Of a stretch of DNA of 64,000 nt, positions 25,406 to 36,013 are shown piece after piece. The position numbers and the translations under genes were made by a program. The notes beneath the pieces were generated by a model. It was given only the letters and a program-made list of their open reading frames with translations, was not told the origin of the DNA and ran no database searches. Source of the DNA: Ciona intestinalis (taxonomy: Eukaryota > Chordata > Ascidiacea > Phlebobranchia > Cionidae); NCBI RefSeq assembly GCF_000224145.3, contig NC_020170.2, positions 4,418,646 through 4,482,645 on the forward strand, read 5' to 3'. Within the stretch, counting starts at the first letter, position 1; every line of letters starts with the position of its first letter.

Positions 25406-27867
25406 TTTGAACAAAGTTTTTGAGTTTTATAGTTAATTTTCCAAAAAATAATAAGATTCCCAAATACAATTTTTTTCTGAAAACAAGATCTTTTTGTAAT
25501 TAAAGTCAAAATTAAAATAATAAAACTACTAAACACAGTCTACAGCGTTGCTTTAAAACACAATGTTTTTTAATACACTTAAATAAGTTATAAAAAATAC
25601 TGAGACGCTCTGACATGCATATAGTCTCTTAAAGCAATAATTGTACGTATATAGTCTCCTTACATTATACGTAGGCCTATAGTCTTTTAACAGTGCGTAT
25701 ATACCGTTTATATAGGCAACTCGAGTAAATCATATAAGCGGAAAAACCATCATGGAAATTTCGATTAACTAAATTAAAACATAAGTGGATACAATGTTTT
25801 ACAATAGAACCGCCTTAAAAGCGGTGTCGTAAATCGCTGTACATTTTTCGAAAAGTCGCGGCACAGAATCGATTTCGATCCAACAAGAGTTTCCATAGCA
25901 TAATTAACTTAATAACGAAAGATTCTGTTTCACGTAAGCATTGAATTGGTCAATTAATTAACAGTTTCGACCTAAAGCGCTTTACGAGTTTATAATATAC
26001 AATAAAAAATAATGTAGCTGTTCAAATGCAATTTATTGCATATGAGGCGTTATTTTTTAATTCGAACCACGTATTTAAAAAACATATATACAATAGTTTA
26101 ACGATCTTTCTCAATAAATGTCCAAACCCAACCAATTTTAAAATCTTTATCTAAACTACATCGTATTCTGTAATAACAAATTCAATAGTGAATGGATTAC
26201 ACGATATACAAAAGACATAAACCCTATAATCGGTATTTGATCTACTGATTCTGGTACAGTTCCTAATTAATAAACATAGATTCAGTTACCAACATTTTAT
26301 AATTTATATCCTTTCTGTACTCGATTTTGTTCTGCTTAATTTTACTAAGTTAAGCAAACGACCTCTGCTTTTGACCGATGTTCAGTCTCATTCAAATTTC
26401 TTTCTTGCTGCTGTCGACAACCGATTACGCGCTAGCAGATACTATTAGATTTATGATTAATTAATGCCCGATAAAATAGCGATTGTAAAATGCTAATGGC
26501 TTCCTATAATATAAACGGATTGACCATGTACCCTACTCTTGCAGTACGAGGTTAAATCCAATTCGATAACCGCTCATTTATTCGCTCTTCGCTATGCTAT
26601 CAACGGTTGGTATAAATTACTTTTACTCTTTGAGTCTTTACCACGGCTTTATAGTCTCCTTGAATTTGGATAGCCAATCTACCAAATTAAAATAAAAGTC
26701 TCTTGCAGTGGTAACGCAGTCTTCACTGTCGTTAAGGTCGATTACACGCCAAACTTGCGCCGTACAGGGAAGTACATATGTATCCGCAGACGCCACAATA
26801 AATCATCTCTATATATACGCAACAGACCGTACGCACAGCTCTTAATACAAAACGTCAAGGCCCAACCTGGCTGAGTAAATAAACCAGAATATCAGTTACA
26901 AGTCGAGACACGCCTCCACGAAACTAAAACTGCATTACGACACCCGGGAAGATTGATTTGTGCTCAACTCGGTTGCGGTTTCAAACAACCAGTACATATT
27001 ACAATACATGTTGGTCGACTCTGCTATATACTTTTAGCCTAAACCATCAAGCTTTAGCTTGAACTTTACTACGAACTTACCCTGTCATACCATTAGGCGT
27101 CCTGCGTCCTAAACAGCTCGTCAAAGCGCAAAGTTTCTGTGGTAATCGCTCAAATTGTATACCTGTGCTCAACCAGGCATGTACGAAGTGCTCTCGTTGC
27201 ACATTTGCGTTTAAATGTGCGTCAGTGAATGCCAGTAGAAGCCTATACGGCCGACCGACCGTTTACGTCCGATTATTATTACGGCTTTCGCGTGTTGCCG
27301 TTTCACGTGTTGCTCAGAGAGTAGCATATTCTCCCATCAACTCAACCAACAGCGCAAGCAGCTGTGGAAACTTTTGGCTTATGGGAACCTTGGGCGCACT
27401 ATACATTCCACGCCAATTAACACTCGACCACACTTATGTACCTTTCATTCCAATGCCGTTAACGACTTGTAGGCGATGATGGCAGAGCTCTTACATCAAA
27501 CGTAATAAACACCTTGGGCTTAGGATTTCCTCTAAACTCGGTAATAGAACAGTGACAACTCGCCATTGGTTTTATGCAAACTATCTCGTTGCTAAAGCGT
27601 GTAATAACGATATTTACCCGTATTTATTTATTTGTAGTCTATTCCCAGAAAGTTAGACACATATTTTTAATGTTTTAAAAATATATTTAATTTTCTGTAA
27701 AACCAAATAAAACGGGCGATTGTAAACTTATATTTTCTTGTGCTCTGATTCCTGATAAAAAAAAATTGTACAAATGAGCAGCGGCATGCTGAAGGTAAAA
27801 TGGAAAAAATAGAGAATAAGTGGCATTTAAAAGATCACTTAACCGTGTATGAGCGAACAATTGGATG
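25406..27867. other. Intergenic region between KChIP first exon and zinc-finger gene
   Basis: About 2.5 kb between the most upstream KChIP exon and the 3' end of the zinc-finger gene, both on the minus strand. No coding exon or known repeat was recognised. It presumably holds the promoter of the 25.4-kb KChIP exon. On the minus strand an AATAAA (plus-strand TTTATT near 27,625) may serve the zinc-finger gene. Confidence 0.5.
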
Positions 27868-30800
27868 CTACCGCGAATTGTTCTTGCTTGGGGCACTCTT
27901 ACGACCTGTTCGCTTTGACCGAATCACTTTGTCTGGCTCGTATTGCCCCGCCAGGTGAGTCTTATACGAGGTCGGTATAACATGCGCGAATGTTGTTACA
28001 AACTCTTTTGTGCTGCTGGTGCTTTGAAACATGTTCAACAAGTTTGTTTCTTTCACAGAACTAGCTGCAGGGGAGACAGCATGCGGTCGGGTGGATTTAC
28101 GTGCACCCTTCCGCTTGCTGTCGCCCTTGAGACCGGAATCAGGCTCCATGATTGGCCGAGGAAGCTTAGACGGTGGCAGTTGTGTGAGACCGTCACTTGA
28201 GGCATGGCGTTTATGCGCTTGTTCAATTACCTGCCATGATACAGGTTCTTGTTGGGTTAGTTTGGGTGATTGAACTACTGTTGGTGTTGAATCACCGACA
28301 ACAGATTTTTCTTTATTTTCCTCTTTTTCTTTAATATTTAAAAGAAGAGTCTTTTCGGAGTTATTGCACTTTTCTTCATTTGTTACATCACTATCAGGTA
28401 AAGGAGGACTTGGTTTAATTAGTGTTGGTTTTTCAGGAACTGCAGTTGGAGCAGTTGTAGTTGTTTTTAGACACTTATCAGTATTTGCACTTGTAGTTGA
28501 TTTGCATGTACCGCTACTAATTCGCTTTCGTGCAGTTTGCTTTGGCATGGGCTTGGGTGGAGTTGGTAACACTTCTTCTGGTTCTACAAAATCAAAAAAG
28601 ATATGAATGTAATATAAAAAATTTTTGAAGTGTAAGGTACAACAAAATTTATATATACATACTTCTCTTTGTATATTAATGTAAATAAAAATGAGTTAAT
28701 AGAAAATACAAATAAGTTGTCTAAACTGTCAGATGCATTTTAAAACAAATACCCCAAAGTTACACATGTGGTAACTTGTGTGTTATAATGACTGTTATTG
28801 CCCAGCCATGCGGCAATTAATAAGTTACATTCATTTATTCATACTGTACAGTATGGCTCAATCCATACTAACCTGTACATTGTGGGTTTCCCTTCAATAT
28901 AATACCATGATGCTTGATTAGATGGAGAACACAAACTTTTATGTTTTTCCTAGGTTGCTCACAAAGTTTACAAATATAAGGGTGAGTGGGGTGTTCTCTT
29001 CCTATCAAGAAACATATTTTTGGGGTCGGAACACCTGGATGGCATAGTTTAAATTCTTATGCACTTTACATGGTGGCTTGACAGACGTTTTTTTTGTGTA
29101 ACTGTTTATTATTTAAAACACATTATTAATTACTGTTGCAATAAAGGCTACATTTATAGAGGGAAAGTGCAAGAAAGGTACTCTTGTTAGAAAAAGGCAA
29201 AACTAAGACACCGTATCTTGTGATAAAAAAGGTTATACATATTTTTTTATGCAAAGTTTTGCTGTCCATATAACCAGTTCCACTGCCTTTAAGCTATCTT
29301 ACAGACAATTCTAGAAAAACTAAAGATGGGACTAATAACAGTCATTATAGGATAAGTTTCAGACAAACTTGATGAAAACAGATATCTTAAATATGTTTGC
29401 AAAATAATCAGTCCTAGGAGAATCTATACTCAAATAAAATAGTATTTTTAAATATATTTCACTTACTGGAATAGCCAATGTATCTCTGCATACGTTCTGG
29501 TATTGGCACAACTTTCTTTGTTCGTTTTTCCACAATAGATGCGGGTTGAATCCGAACTGAGACTGTAAATAAATAAATTTGTATGTTTAATATTTTTTCT
29601 TAGAACTCAGTAATCCGTATAGTGTAGCATGTTGTATAATAATTTAATTTCCAATTATTTTTCACAAAAAAAACATTTCAATTCTGCTACATAAAAGAAA
29701 AAATTCCATACAAAGAAAACGTGGCAAGTGACACATAACATTAACCGGAAAGCAAACTCAGCAACAATAAAAATACCAAGTACAAAAAATGAACATACGT
29801 AACAGGCTCACATCACTGAATTGAACTGGAGCATAACTCGAGCAGGCATGCTGAACACAACAACTTAGAGCACTACAATATCAAAATGCAGCAGTGTTAT
29901 TCCTATTTAACATCTTTTATATTTTGTAATTTATCCTAACTTAAATTAATAACATTTTTCTATTTTACAGCATCTCCTTTTCCTATACCTTTAAAATAAG
30001 CATGATTTGACACATTCAATAAAGTTCTTTTTTATTTATTGAAAATCCCCCAACATTGTTATTAAATACCTGGCGTTTCCACTTTAGTTTTAACAGTTTC
30101 TGGTCCTTGATTTGGTAAATTAGAAACTACACATTCTTGAATGGGCGTCATGACAGGCGAATCATCAGTCTGAATTGTAGTTTCTTTGACTGTTTTGTTG
30201 CTCTTTAAAATACTAAAAACAAATGAATAGTAAATACTGCTGTTGATTTTTTTTTTCAGTAGTAGATTACACACAGCAACTATAACTCTTCTATACTTTG
30301 ATGCAGTTTACTCGTTGTACATTATTAAATAAAATTTCTTTTGGTAGAAATCACATTAATATGTTATATACACATTAATATGTTATATAATATATATTAT
30401 GACGAAAGAAGTTAAATTACAATGAAAACAGTTTCTGTTATCAATATAATATTACTTAAACCTAGGCTCTTACTCTATGTGTTTATTCTCCATATGAAGC
30501 AAAGATTCCAAGAATGAATCTGAACCAGAAAAAGTCTTTTGGCACTTCAAACACTGAATATTCTTGTCAGCACATACCAGTTCTTGGTTCTGTAAACGGT
30601 TTTACATTTTCGTTACGTACTAAATATCAAGCAAAGGGGATAGAGTTTCACACAAGTAGTAGTTTTTTCCCACTGGTATGTTTTACGACTGTCGTTTTGC
30701 TTCTAATTCCCTTTCTTATTTCAACTATCAGATTTATGACTGTATTCGAAAAAATAATAGCCTATAGACTATAGTGAAAAATCTTGGGAATGTTACAAAT

Positions 30801-31116
30801 TTGGCTGATGAAAAGTGTTAGAAGTTGATAGTTGTGGGTCAGTATTTGGGCGTCTTATAGGGAGTTAGGGTTAGTTAGTGGTTATTGGTTAGTAGATAGC
30901 ATAGGGTACGGATTCTTCACCAGCACCCAGCATATTTACAGTAGAGGAAGGCGTAGGCCTAACTGTAGATTATAAAACATAGCACTTATATAATTATATT
31001 ATATATATATATGTTAATAAAAATAGCTTTATATTGTATACTTGAACTTGTACCTTTTCAAATGTTGCTTTTAAATGTTGCACCAGATCTTTTTGCTCAT
31101 CGCTAAACATCTGCAT
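27868..31116 (-). CDS. Single C2H2 zinc-finger protein of unknown family, 5 coding exons
   Basis: Coding exons, high to low: 31116-31054, 30589-30474, 30212-30070, 29562-29467 and 28583-27868 (TAG at 27870-27868). All junctions are GT/AG and phases agree (0, 2, 1, 1), giving about 377 residues. The start is MQMFSDEQKDLVQHLKATFE. An AG directly upstream (CAG|CGGGATG) suggests a 5'UTR exon nearer 31.4 kb. Residues 26-50 form a finger, QCLKCQKTF...LLHMENKH, spacing C-x2-C-x15-H-x4-H. The spacing between second Cys and first His is longer than the classical 12, as in matrin or U1-like fingers. A basic patch (RTKKVVPIPERMQRYIGYS) and a Ser/Thr/Pro/Lys-rich tail ending SKRTGRKSAPSKNNSR follow. Nuclear location is inferred. 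The gene is head to head with MRPS7. I do not recognise the orthologue. Confidence 0.75.
28757..28850 (+). repeat. SINE-like tail fragment in zinc-finger gene intron
   Basis: AAAGTTACACATGTGGTAAC, TGTTATAATGACTGTTATTG and AAGTTACATTCATTTATTCA. Confidence 0.5.
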
Positions 31117-31516
31117 CCCGCTGCAAAGAATAACAAATGGAAATAGAGAACAATGACGTCACGCCAAAAGAACATAGTATATCTATTTACTTTGGTCACG
31201 CCCTCTGGCAAAGAACTGTTTTCCAGAGGAACCAAGAAAAAGATAAAACGCACTTTAATGCAAAAAAACACCAGAAGTATAAATATAAAACAGAATATAT
31301 TTTAATTTTAACTGTAAAAAACCTACAAAGTTTGGTATTTATGTCGAAATCGTCATTTAGTTTTTGTGCGCTGGAATCTTAAATAGTGTTTGCCATAACC
31401 AGACAGGCAATCTCTACTTACGCGCACGTGTGTTTGTGTGTTGTTCGCTTCTTTAAATTGAAGTTTTAGCAGTTCTGATTCGAAATTAACCCTATCAACA
31501 TTATATACTCTGTAAA
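31117..31516. promoter_or_regulatory. Divergent promoter region, zinc-finger gene / MRPS7
   Basis: About 400 bp separate the first coding exons of two divergent genes, so both promoters and any 5'UTR exon of the minus-strand gene should lie here. No TATA box was recognised. A small plus frame here (31137-31382) shows no protein resemblance. Confidence 0.5.
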
Positions 31517-32227
31517 ATGTTGAGAAAAGCAGTATGTAATTTGTCAAGACGACGTGAGTTTTTGGTTGCTTTAAATACTGCTGGTAAATCTTCATGTAAA
31601 TGTTTTTCTACTACAAACGCTGTCAAGGCAATTTACCCAGACACCTATGCCGATCCAAGACCTGACAGGAAAAGCTATTTTGACGAGTCGGACACAGAGC
31701 AAGACAACTTAGCCACTAAAATGGTTAAAGCTGCACCTAACACCTTTACATACTCTGTTTTTTATGACCCTGTTCTGTACAAATTTGAGAAAATGATACT
31801 CAAAAAAGGGAAAGGCGCCTTGGCTAAGAAAATTCTTCAAGACGCTTTAACAAACATTAAAATTGCTCAACTAAAAAAGTACCATGCAGCAAGTCCAGAA
31901 GAGAAAGAATCTATAGAAGTTGACCCTTTGGTCGTCTTTCATACTGCAATAGAAAATGCTTCACCAATTCTAGGACTTACACGTGTGAAAAAAGGTTCAA
32001 TGACATACCAGATACCACACGTACTGTCAGATGAAAAGCGACTTTTTCTTGTAAGCACTTGGATGCTAAAGTACATTCGTTCAAACCGCCCAAAAAATGA
32101 GGCTGGTATAAGAATTGGAAACGAACTGTTGGCTGCTTATAATAATCAAGGCACAACTGTGAAACGGAAACAAGCCCTTCACAAAAGTGCTGAGGCAAAC
32201 AGAGCTTATATAAATATAAGGGCCTAG
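31517..32227 (+). CDS. MRPS7: Mitochondrial small-subunit ribosomal protein uS7m
   Basis: Intronless frame of 236 residues. uS7m organises the head of the mitochondrial small subunit, binding 12S rRNA near the decoding and exit sites (family knowledge). The first 35 or so residues, [20 protein letters not shown] and on, are Arg-rich and acid-free like a matrix-targeting presequence. Recognised core segments are [39 protein letters not shown] and the end [15 protein letters not shown], which matches the HKMAEANRAF-type end of animal MRPS7. Length is in the family range. DPH5 follows on the same strand 175 bp downstream. Confidence 0.93.
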   Translation: MLRKAVCNLSRRREFLVALNTAGKSSCKCFSTTNAVKAIYPDTYADPRPDRKSYFDESDTEQDNLATKMVKAAPNTFTYSVFYDPVLYKFEKMILKKGKGALAKKILQDALTNIKIAQLKKYHAASPEEKESIEVDPLVVFHTAIENASPILGLTRVKKGSMTYQIPHVLSDEKRLFLVSTWMLKYIRSNRPKNEAGIRIGNELLAAYNNQGTTVKRKQALHKSAEANRAYINIRA

Positions 32228-32258
32228 ATGGCAAACTTACTCTATAATCCATGCAACT

Positions 32259-32264
32259 AATAAA
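32259..32264 (+). terminator. Poly(A) signal AATAAA of MRPS7
   Basis: Canonical AATAAA 32 bp after the MRPS7 stop codon, followed by a T-rich tract. It implies a very short 3'UTR and that cleavage occurs before the DPH5 start. Confidence 0.6.
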
Positions 32265-32384
32265 TTCCATTTTTTTCTAAATTTTACTCAGTTTTTATGT
32301 CACTTCTCTTCTGGTATCACAACTTATGTATTGGTATGTGTCATAAATGCTCACTTACTATCATATTTTGAAACACTAGTTGAT

Positions 32385-32394
32385 TATTTAACAG
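32385..32394 (+). promoter_or_regulatory. Candidate splice acceptor (trans-splice site) just upstream of DPH5 start
   Basis: A TTATTTAACAG acceptor-like site ends eight bases before the DPH5 ATG. It could accept a spliced leader, as ascidian downstream operon genes do, or a local 5'UTR exon. No promoter motif was seen between MRPS7 and DPH5. Confidence 0.35.
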
Positions 32395-32402
32395 GTGAAA
32401 AC

Positions 32403-34212
32403 ATGGTCTTTTACCTGATTGGTCTTGGGTTAGGAAACCCTGAAGATGTAACTGTAAAAGGTTTAAAAGCGATCAAATCTGCAGATCGTGTTTATTTAGA
32501 AGCATATACTTCAATATTGACTTGTGGGAAAAGTGCATTGGTATAATATCTTTTTTGCACTTTATATATATATTAAAAATTTTCCTTATCCTCAATTTTG
32601 ATAGAAAGCTAAAATAATTAGTCATCGGAAATAAGTATATACCAATATCAATTTTATGAGTGTAACCATACTATTGATATCTTAATGTGTGTTTTAGATA
32701 CAATTGTGTTAAACACCATTGCTGCTTAATACAGACTGGTAGTGGTAATAATAGTGGTCTATATTTATATAACAACAAGATGCCTTAATCTACAGGAAGA
32801 ATTTTACGGACGATCAATTATTCTTGCCGATCGTGACATGGTGGAACAAAACTCCAATGAATTGTTGAGAGATGCTAAGAAACAGAATGTTGTTTTCTTG
32901 GTTGTGGGGGACCCATTTGGGTAAGAATGTGTTGAAGATATGGAACATGTTTTTAAGTTCAAAGATAATTTTATTGATGTATTCATACCCTTTGTATTGT
33001 TTTTAGAGCAACTACACATAGCGATCTAGTTCTAAGAGCACTTGAACAAGAAATTCCCTACAAGGTTATACACAATGCATCAATAATGAACGCAGTTGGT
33101 TGCTGTGGCCTTCAGGTGAGTGTCTGAAAATTCTGACTTTATAAAAATAAAAGCAATTTCTTTGAGTAATTAGAAGCCACTATGTACTTTTACAGCCTGG
33201 TAGATATTTAGACATTTTGTGATCATCTAGTATAAGTGTACTATTTATTTAAGCAGTTTAAATGTTATTGCATTTTTAAGTAGCTGTACAACTTTGGAGA
33301 AACAGTTTCAATAGTTTTCTGGACTGACACTTGGAAACCATCTAGCTTCTGTGACAAAATCAATGAGAATTTAAAACGTGGAATGCACACGCTGTGTCTG
33401 CTTGATATTAAGGTGAAAGAACAATCTATTGAAAACTTAATGAGGTTAGTTTACTATAATAGATGTCACTTGTCAAAAGTGTAATGATTATTGATTGTAT
33501 CACATTAAAAATCAGCATGTAGTTTGTATATAACATGTTACCAAATAGGCAAAACATTTTAGTCCTAGACTCCCAATACCAAATGGTTTTGAATGTGTGA
33601 ATTCTTCTAAAATAATCTGTTAATACAATTTAAGACTTGATCACAGTCTTTTTTTAATTGCTGTTTATTATTTCTTTGTTGATGTTTTGAACAGAGGGAA
33701 AAAAGTTTATGAACCACCACGATATATGACCAGTAACCTTGCATGCCAACAGTTGCTGGAAGTTGTAGAAGATAAACAAAGTGAATCCGAAAACAGTGGT
33801 AGGATTAATCACTAGTGTAGTGTAGCAGTGTGTTAAGACTGTAGGATAGTGTGTAGCTATGGATGTCTGATATTGGATTAAAATTGCTGACTGCCTAAAT
33901 ACCCTGTGGTAACACCTTCTTGTATGGTACTTTAATACTGTAAAGAGACCTTTTTACCAAACATCTTATGTTGTAAGTGGAAACTAAATCATAACATTTA
34001 ATTTCGACTTTCACTTGACAGTTTTGACCAAAGAAACTATGTGTGTATCTTTGGCATGTGTTGGATCCGATGAACAAAAGATAGTTGCAGCACCACTTAA
34101 TCAACTTGTAAACTGTGAGCTGGGGCCAGTTCTCCATTCTCTTATCATTACTGGGACATTACATCCATTAGAATATGATTTTTTAAAGCAATTTTTACCC
34201 AAACCGAAATGA
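32403..34212 (+). CDS. DPH5: Diphthine methyl ester synthase (diphthamide biosynthesis)
   Basis: S-adenosylmethionine-dependent methyltransferase of the diphthamide pathway, which modifies a His of elongation factor 2 (family knowledge). Exons 32403-32540, 32796-32920, 33007-33115, 33284-33444, 33695-33798 and 34022-34212; phases agree (0,2,0,2,1). The start [20 protein letters not shown] is the classic DPH5 N-terminus. The frame is open further upstream only through non-ATG starts. Other hallmarks are [85 protein letters not shown] and LHSLIITG near the end. About 281 residues, the usual length. The next gene is convergent, with its stop 230 bp away. Confidence 0.93.
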
Positions 34213-34441
34213 AGGAAAATTTTGTATAATCTGTACTGTTCTATACAATGAAAGCCATAGTAACACAGCAAAGGCTAGGGTTGCCAAATGGCAATTGGTG
34301 TGGCAGCTATTATGCTACCATTTTGAAGATCTTTTTTTACCATTGTTTTTATCCAATGAAATATAATATATTGACCCATGCGCTCACAGAAAATAGTATA
34401 AAAATAAGTTAAAAAATCATTTAATTATAAAATTAAAACAT
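34213..34441. other. Convergent 3' region between DPH5 and CFAP119-like gene
   Basis: About 230 bp shared by the 3' ends of two converging genes. Both 3'UTRs must be short or overlap. AT-rich; no repeat recognised. Confidence 0.5.
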
Positions 34442-35299
34442 TTATGCTTTTCTCTTTCCTTTTGGACTTCCTTTAGGAGATTTGGATTTGCGACCTTTTG
34501 GAGTGCCATGCCCGCCTTCCAAGCTTTGAATTTTTTCATTAATTGCTTTGTCTGTGTCTTCCAGTTGTCGCTCAACAGTAGCGTGCATTTGTTTTAACTG
34601 TAAGCTCACAGCTTTCCGTACAATACTTTCCAACTCGCTTAAATTCTCATCTTTTTTAACTGGCTCTTCTGGTAAAATTTCTTCCTTTGCTCCTTGGGCC
34701 GCTTCTGGAGATGCAGAGACATCAATCTCTGGAGTTTGTTCTTCTAAATCAGCTTGAATAGGAGTCTCCTCTTCTGGTGGAGGGGTAGGAGGTAGACCCT
34801 CATACTGTAAAGTCAAATCTAGGCGCACTTTGGGCGTAAACGTGTATTTGTACATTTTAAAATGTCTGAAATAAGTGTCCACGATTTGACTTGTGACTGC
34901 CGAAATCTGCGCCGTGTTAAAAATTTCCAAACTCCACGGCGGTCGATGTACTCCGTGGGTAAGAACCAGCTCCCGAAAAAATGCAAAACAACTTTCAAGA
35001 TTGCCGAACGGAGTCGACACGCAGACCTCGTGTGTCTTTTTCACGATTGAAAAATACGCGGAAGATTGTTCTTTGCTGAAGTTCTGTGTTTTTGCAAATT
35101 TCAAAGAGTTCATGTATAAGTCCAATAGAATGTTACCCCGTGCGTTATTGCCGAGATTAAATATGTTCGCTAGCAGCTTCCTAGTTTCGGTCGTGCTCGA
35201 GCATTTCGCTAGTTCGTCCATGTTGTGAACACTTAAATCCGACCAAACGCATAGCGATGGTTTTGGAACAGTAGGTAAGTTAACAGCAGCCGTTTCCAT
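34442..35299 (-). CDS. CFAP119: Cilia- and flagella-associated protein, CFAP119/CCDC189-like
   Basis: Intronless frame of 285 residues, ATG at 35299. The N-terminal 180 residues resemble CFAP119/CCDC189 as I remember it: CVWSDLSVHNMDELAK, LDLYMNSLKFAK, IVKKTHEVCVSTPFGNLESC, FFRELVLTHGVHRPPWSLEI, and YFRHFKMYKYTFTPKVRLDL. Then comes a Pro/Glu-rich linker (about 183-225), a predicted coiled coil near residues 228-265 (ESIVRKAVSLQLKQMHATVE...), and a Lys/Ser/Gly-rich tail. Family members are axonemal or sperm-flagellum proteins. It is head to head with the RFX gene and convergent with DPH5. An intronless copy could be an old retrocopy, but the frame is intact. The name is less sure than the cilium-protein class. 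Confidence 0.72.
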   Translation of the reverse strand: METAAVNLPTVPKPSLCVWSDLSVHNMDELAKCSSTTETRKLLANIFNLGNNARGNILLDLYMNSLKFAKTQNFSKEQSSAYFSIVKKTHEVCVSTPFGNLESCFAFFRELVLTHGVHRPPWSLEIFNTAQISAVTSQIVDTYFRHFKMYKYTFTPKVRLDLTLQYEGLPPTPPPEEETPIQADLEEQTPEIDVSASPEAAQGAKEEILPEEPVKKDENLSELESIVRKAVSLQLKQMHATVERQLEDTDKAINEKIQSLEGGHGTPKGRKSKSPKGSPKGKRKA

Positions 35300-36013
35300 G
35301 TTTTATAATATATCAAGTTATGAAATTTTTATTTTCCTATACCGTCCGATACTATTTGCCATCTTGATAAAACAGGGCGTATTTACTCCATATATGCTGA
35401 ACAATCTATCGTTGACGAGTTATTACACAATCCACAATAAGCAGTTTACATCATTTTACTGTAGTATTGTTATTATTATTACTATTGCGAGGCATGCAGA
35501 CACGACTGGAACTGCAGCGTTTCTCTACCGTTCGTAGAAAGCCCTGCGACTAACTTGCACTATGTGGCTTCTTCTTGCTCGAAAAATACAAATCTAAAAC
35601 ATTAAAAATCTTCTTCCTCAAACATTTGATACGCTAACTGCGTGGCCTACCATTTCCCGAAGCATTCAATGTCGATGAGCGACAGCACATCGAAATGTCA
35701 ACGCACGTTCGCTCTGTTCCTGGCTTTCCTGGGTTGGTATGGAAACAGCCGCCATCTTTACTTTCTAGCGGAGAAGCACCGAAACTTTTAGAATAACGCA
35801 GCATCGTTTATGACTTTACTTTACACTTAAATTGAATTAATAAAACCTCTTAACCAAAAATATAATTTTCAGTCCGAATTCACCGCTGTTTTGTTTGTAA
35901 ATGGCAAATTAAATTCAAATTTTACCGCGTATGAATATCTCTGTTACGTCGGGCAACAGTTGCCTCGAAACAGAAACGCCATAGACACGGTATCCTTGGA
36001 GACTGTATCAAGG
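35300..36013. promoter_or_regulatory. Divergent promoter region between CFAP119-like gene and RFX, with X-box-like half-sites
   Basis: Non-coding gap where the two 5' ends face each other. X-box half-sites cluster at 35952-35971: GGCAAC, then GTTGCC, then GAAAC, so the stretch reads GGCAACAGTTGCCTCGAAAC. A weaker site, GTATCCTTGGAGAC, lies near 35990. The consensus for RFX binding is GTNRCC(0-3)RGYAAC; the sites here are imperfect in pairing. A good plus-strand donor (CAAG|GTAACG, 36012-36013) follows, suggesting a 5'UTR exon of RFX ending there. Function is inferred. Confidence 0.45.
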
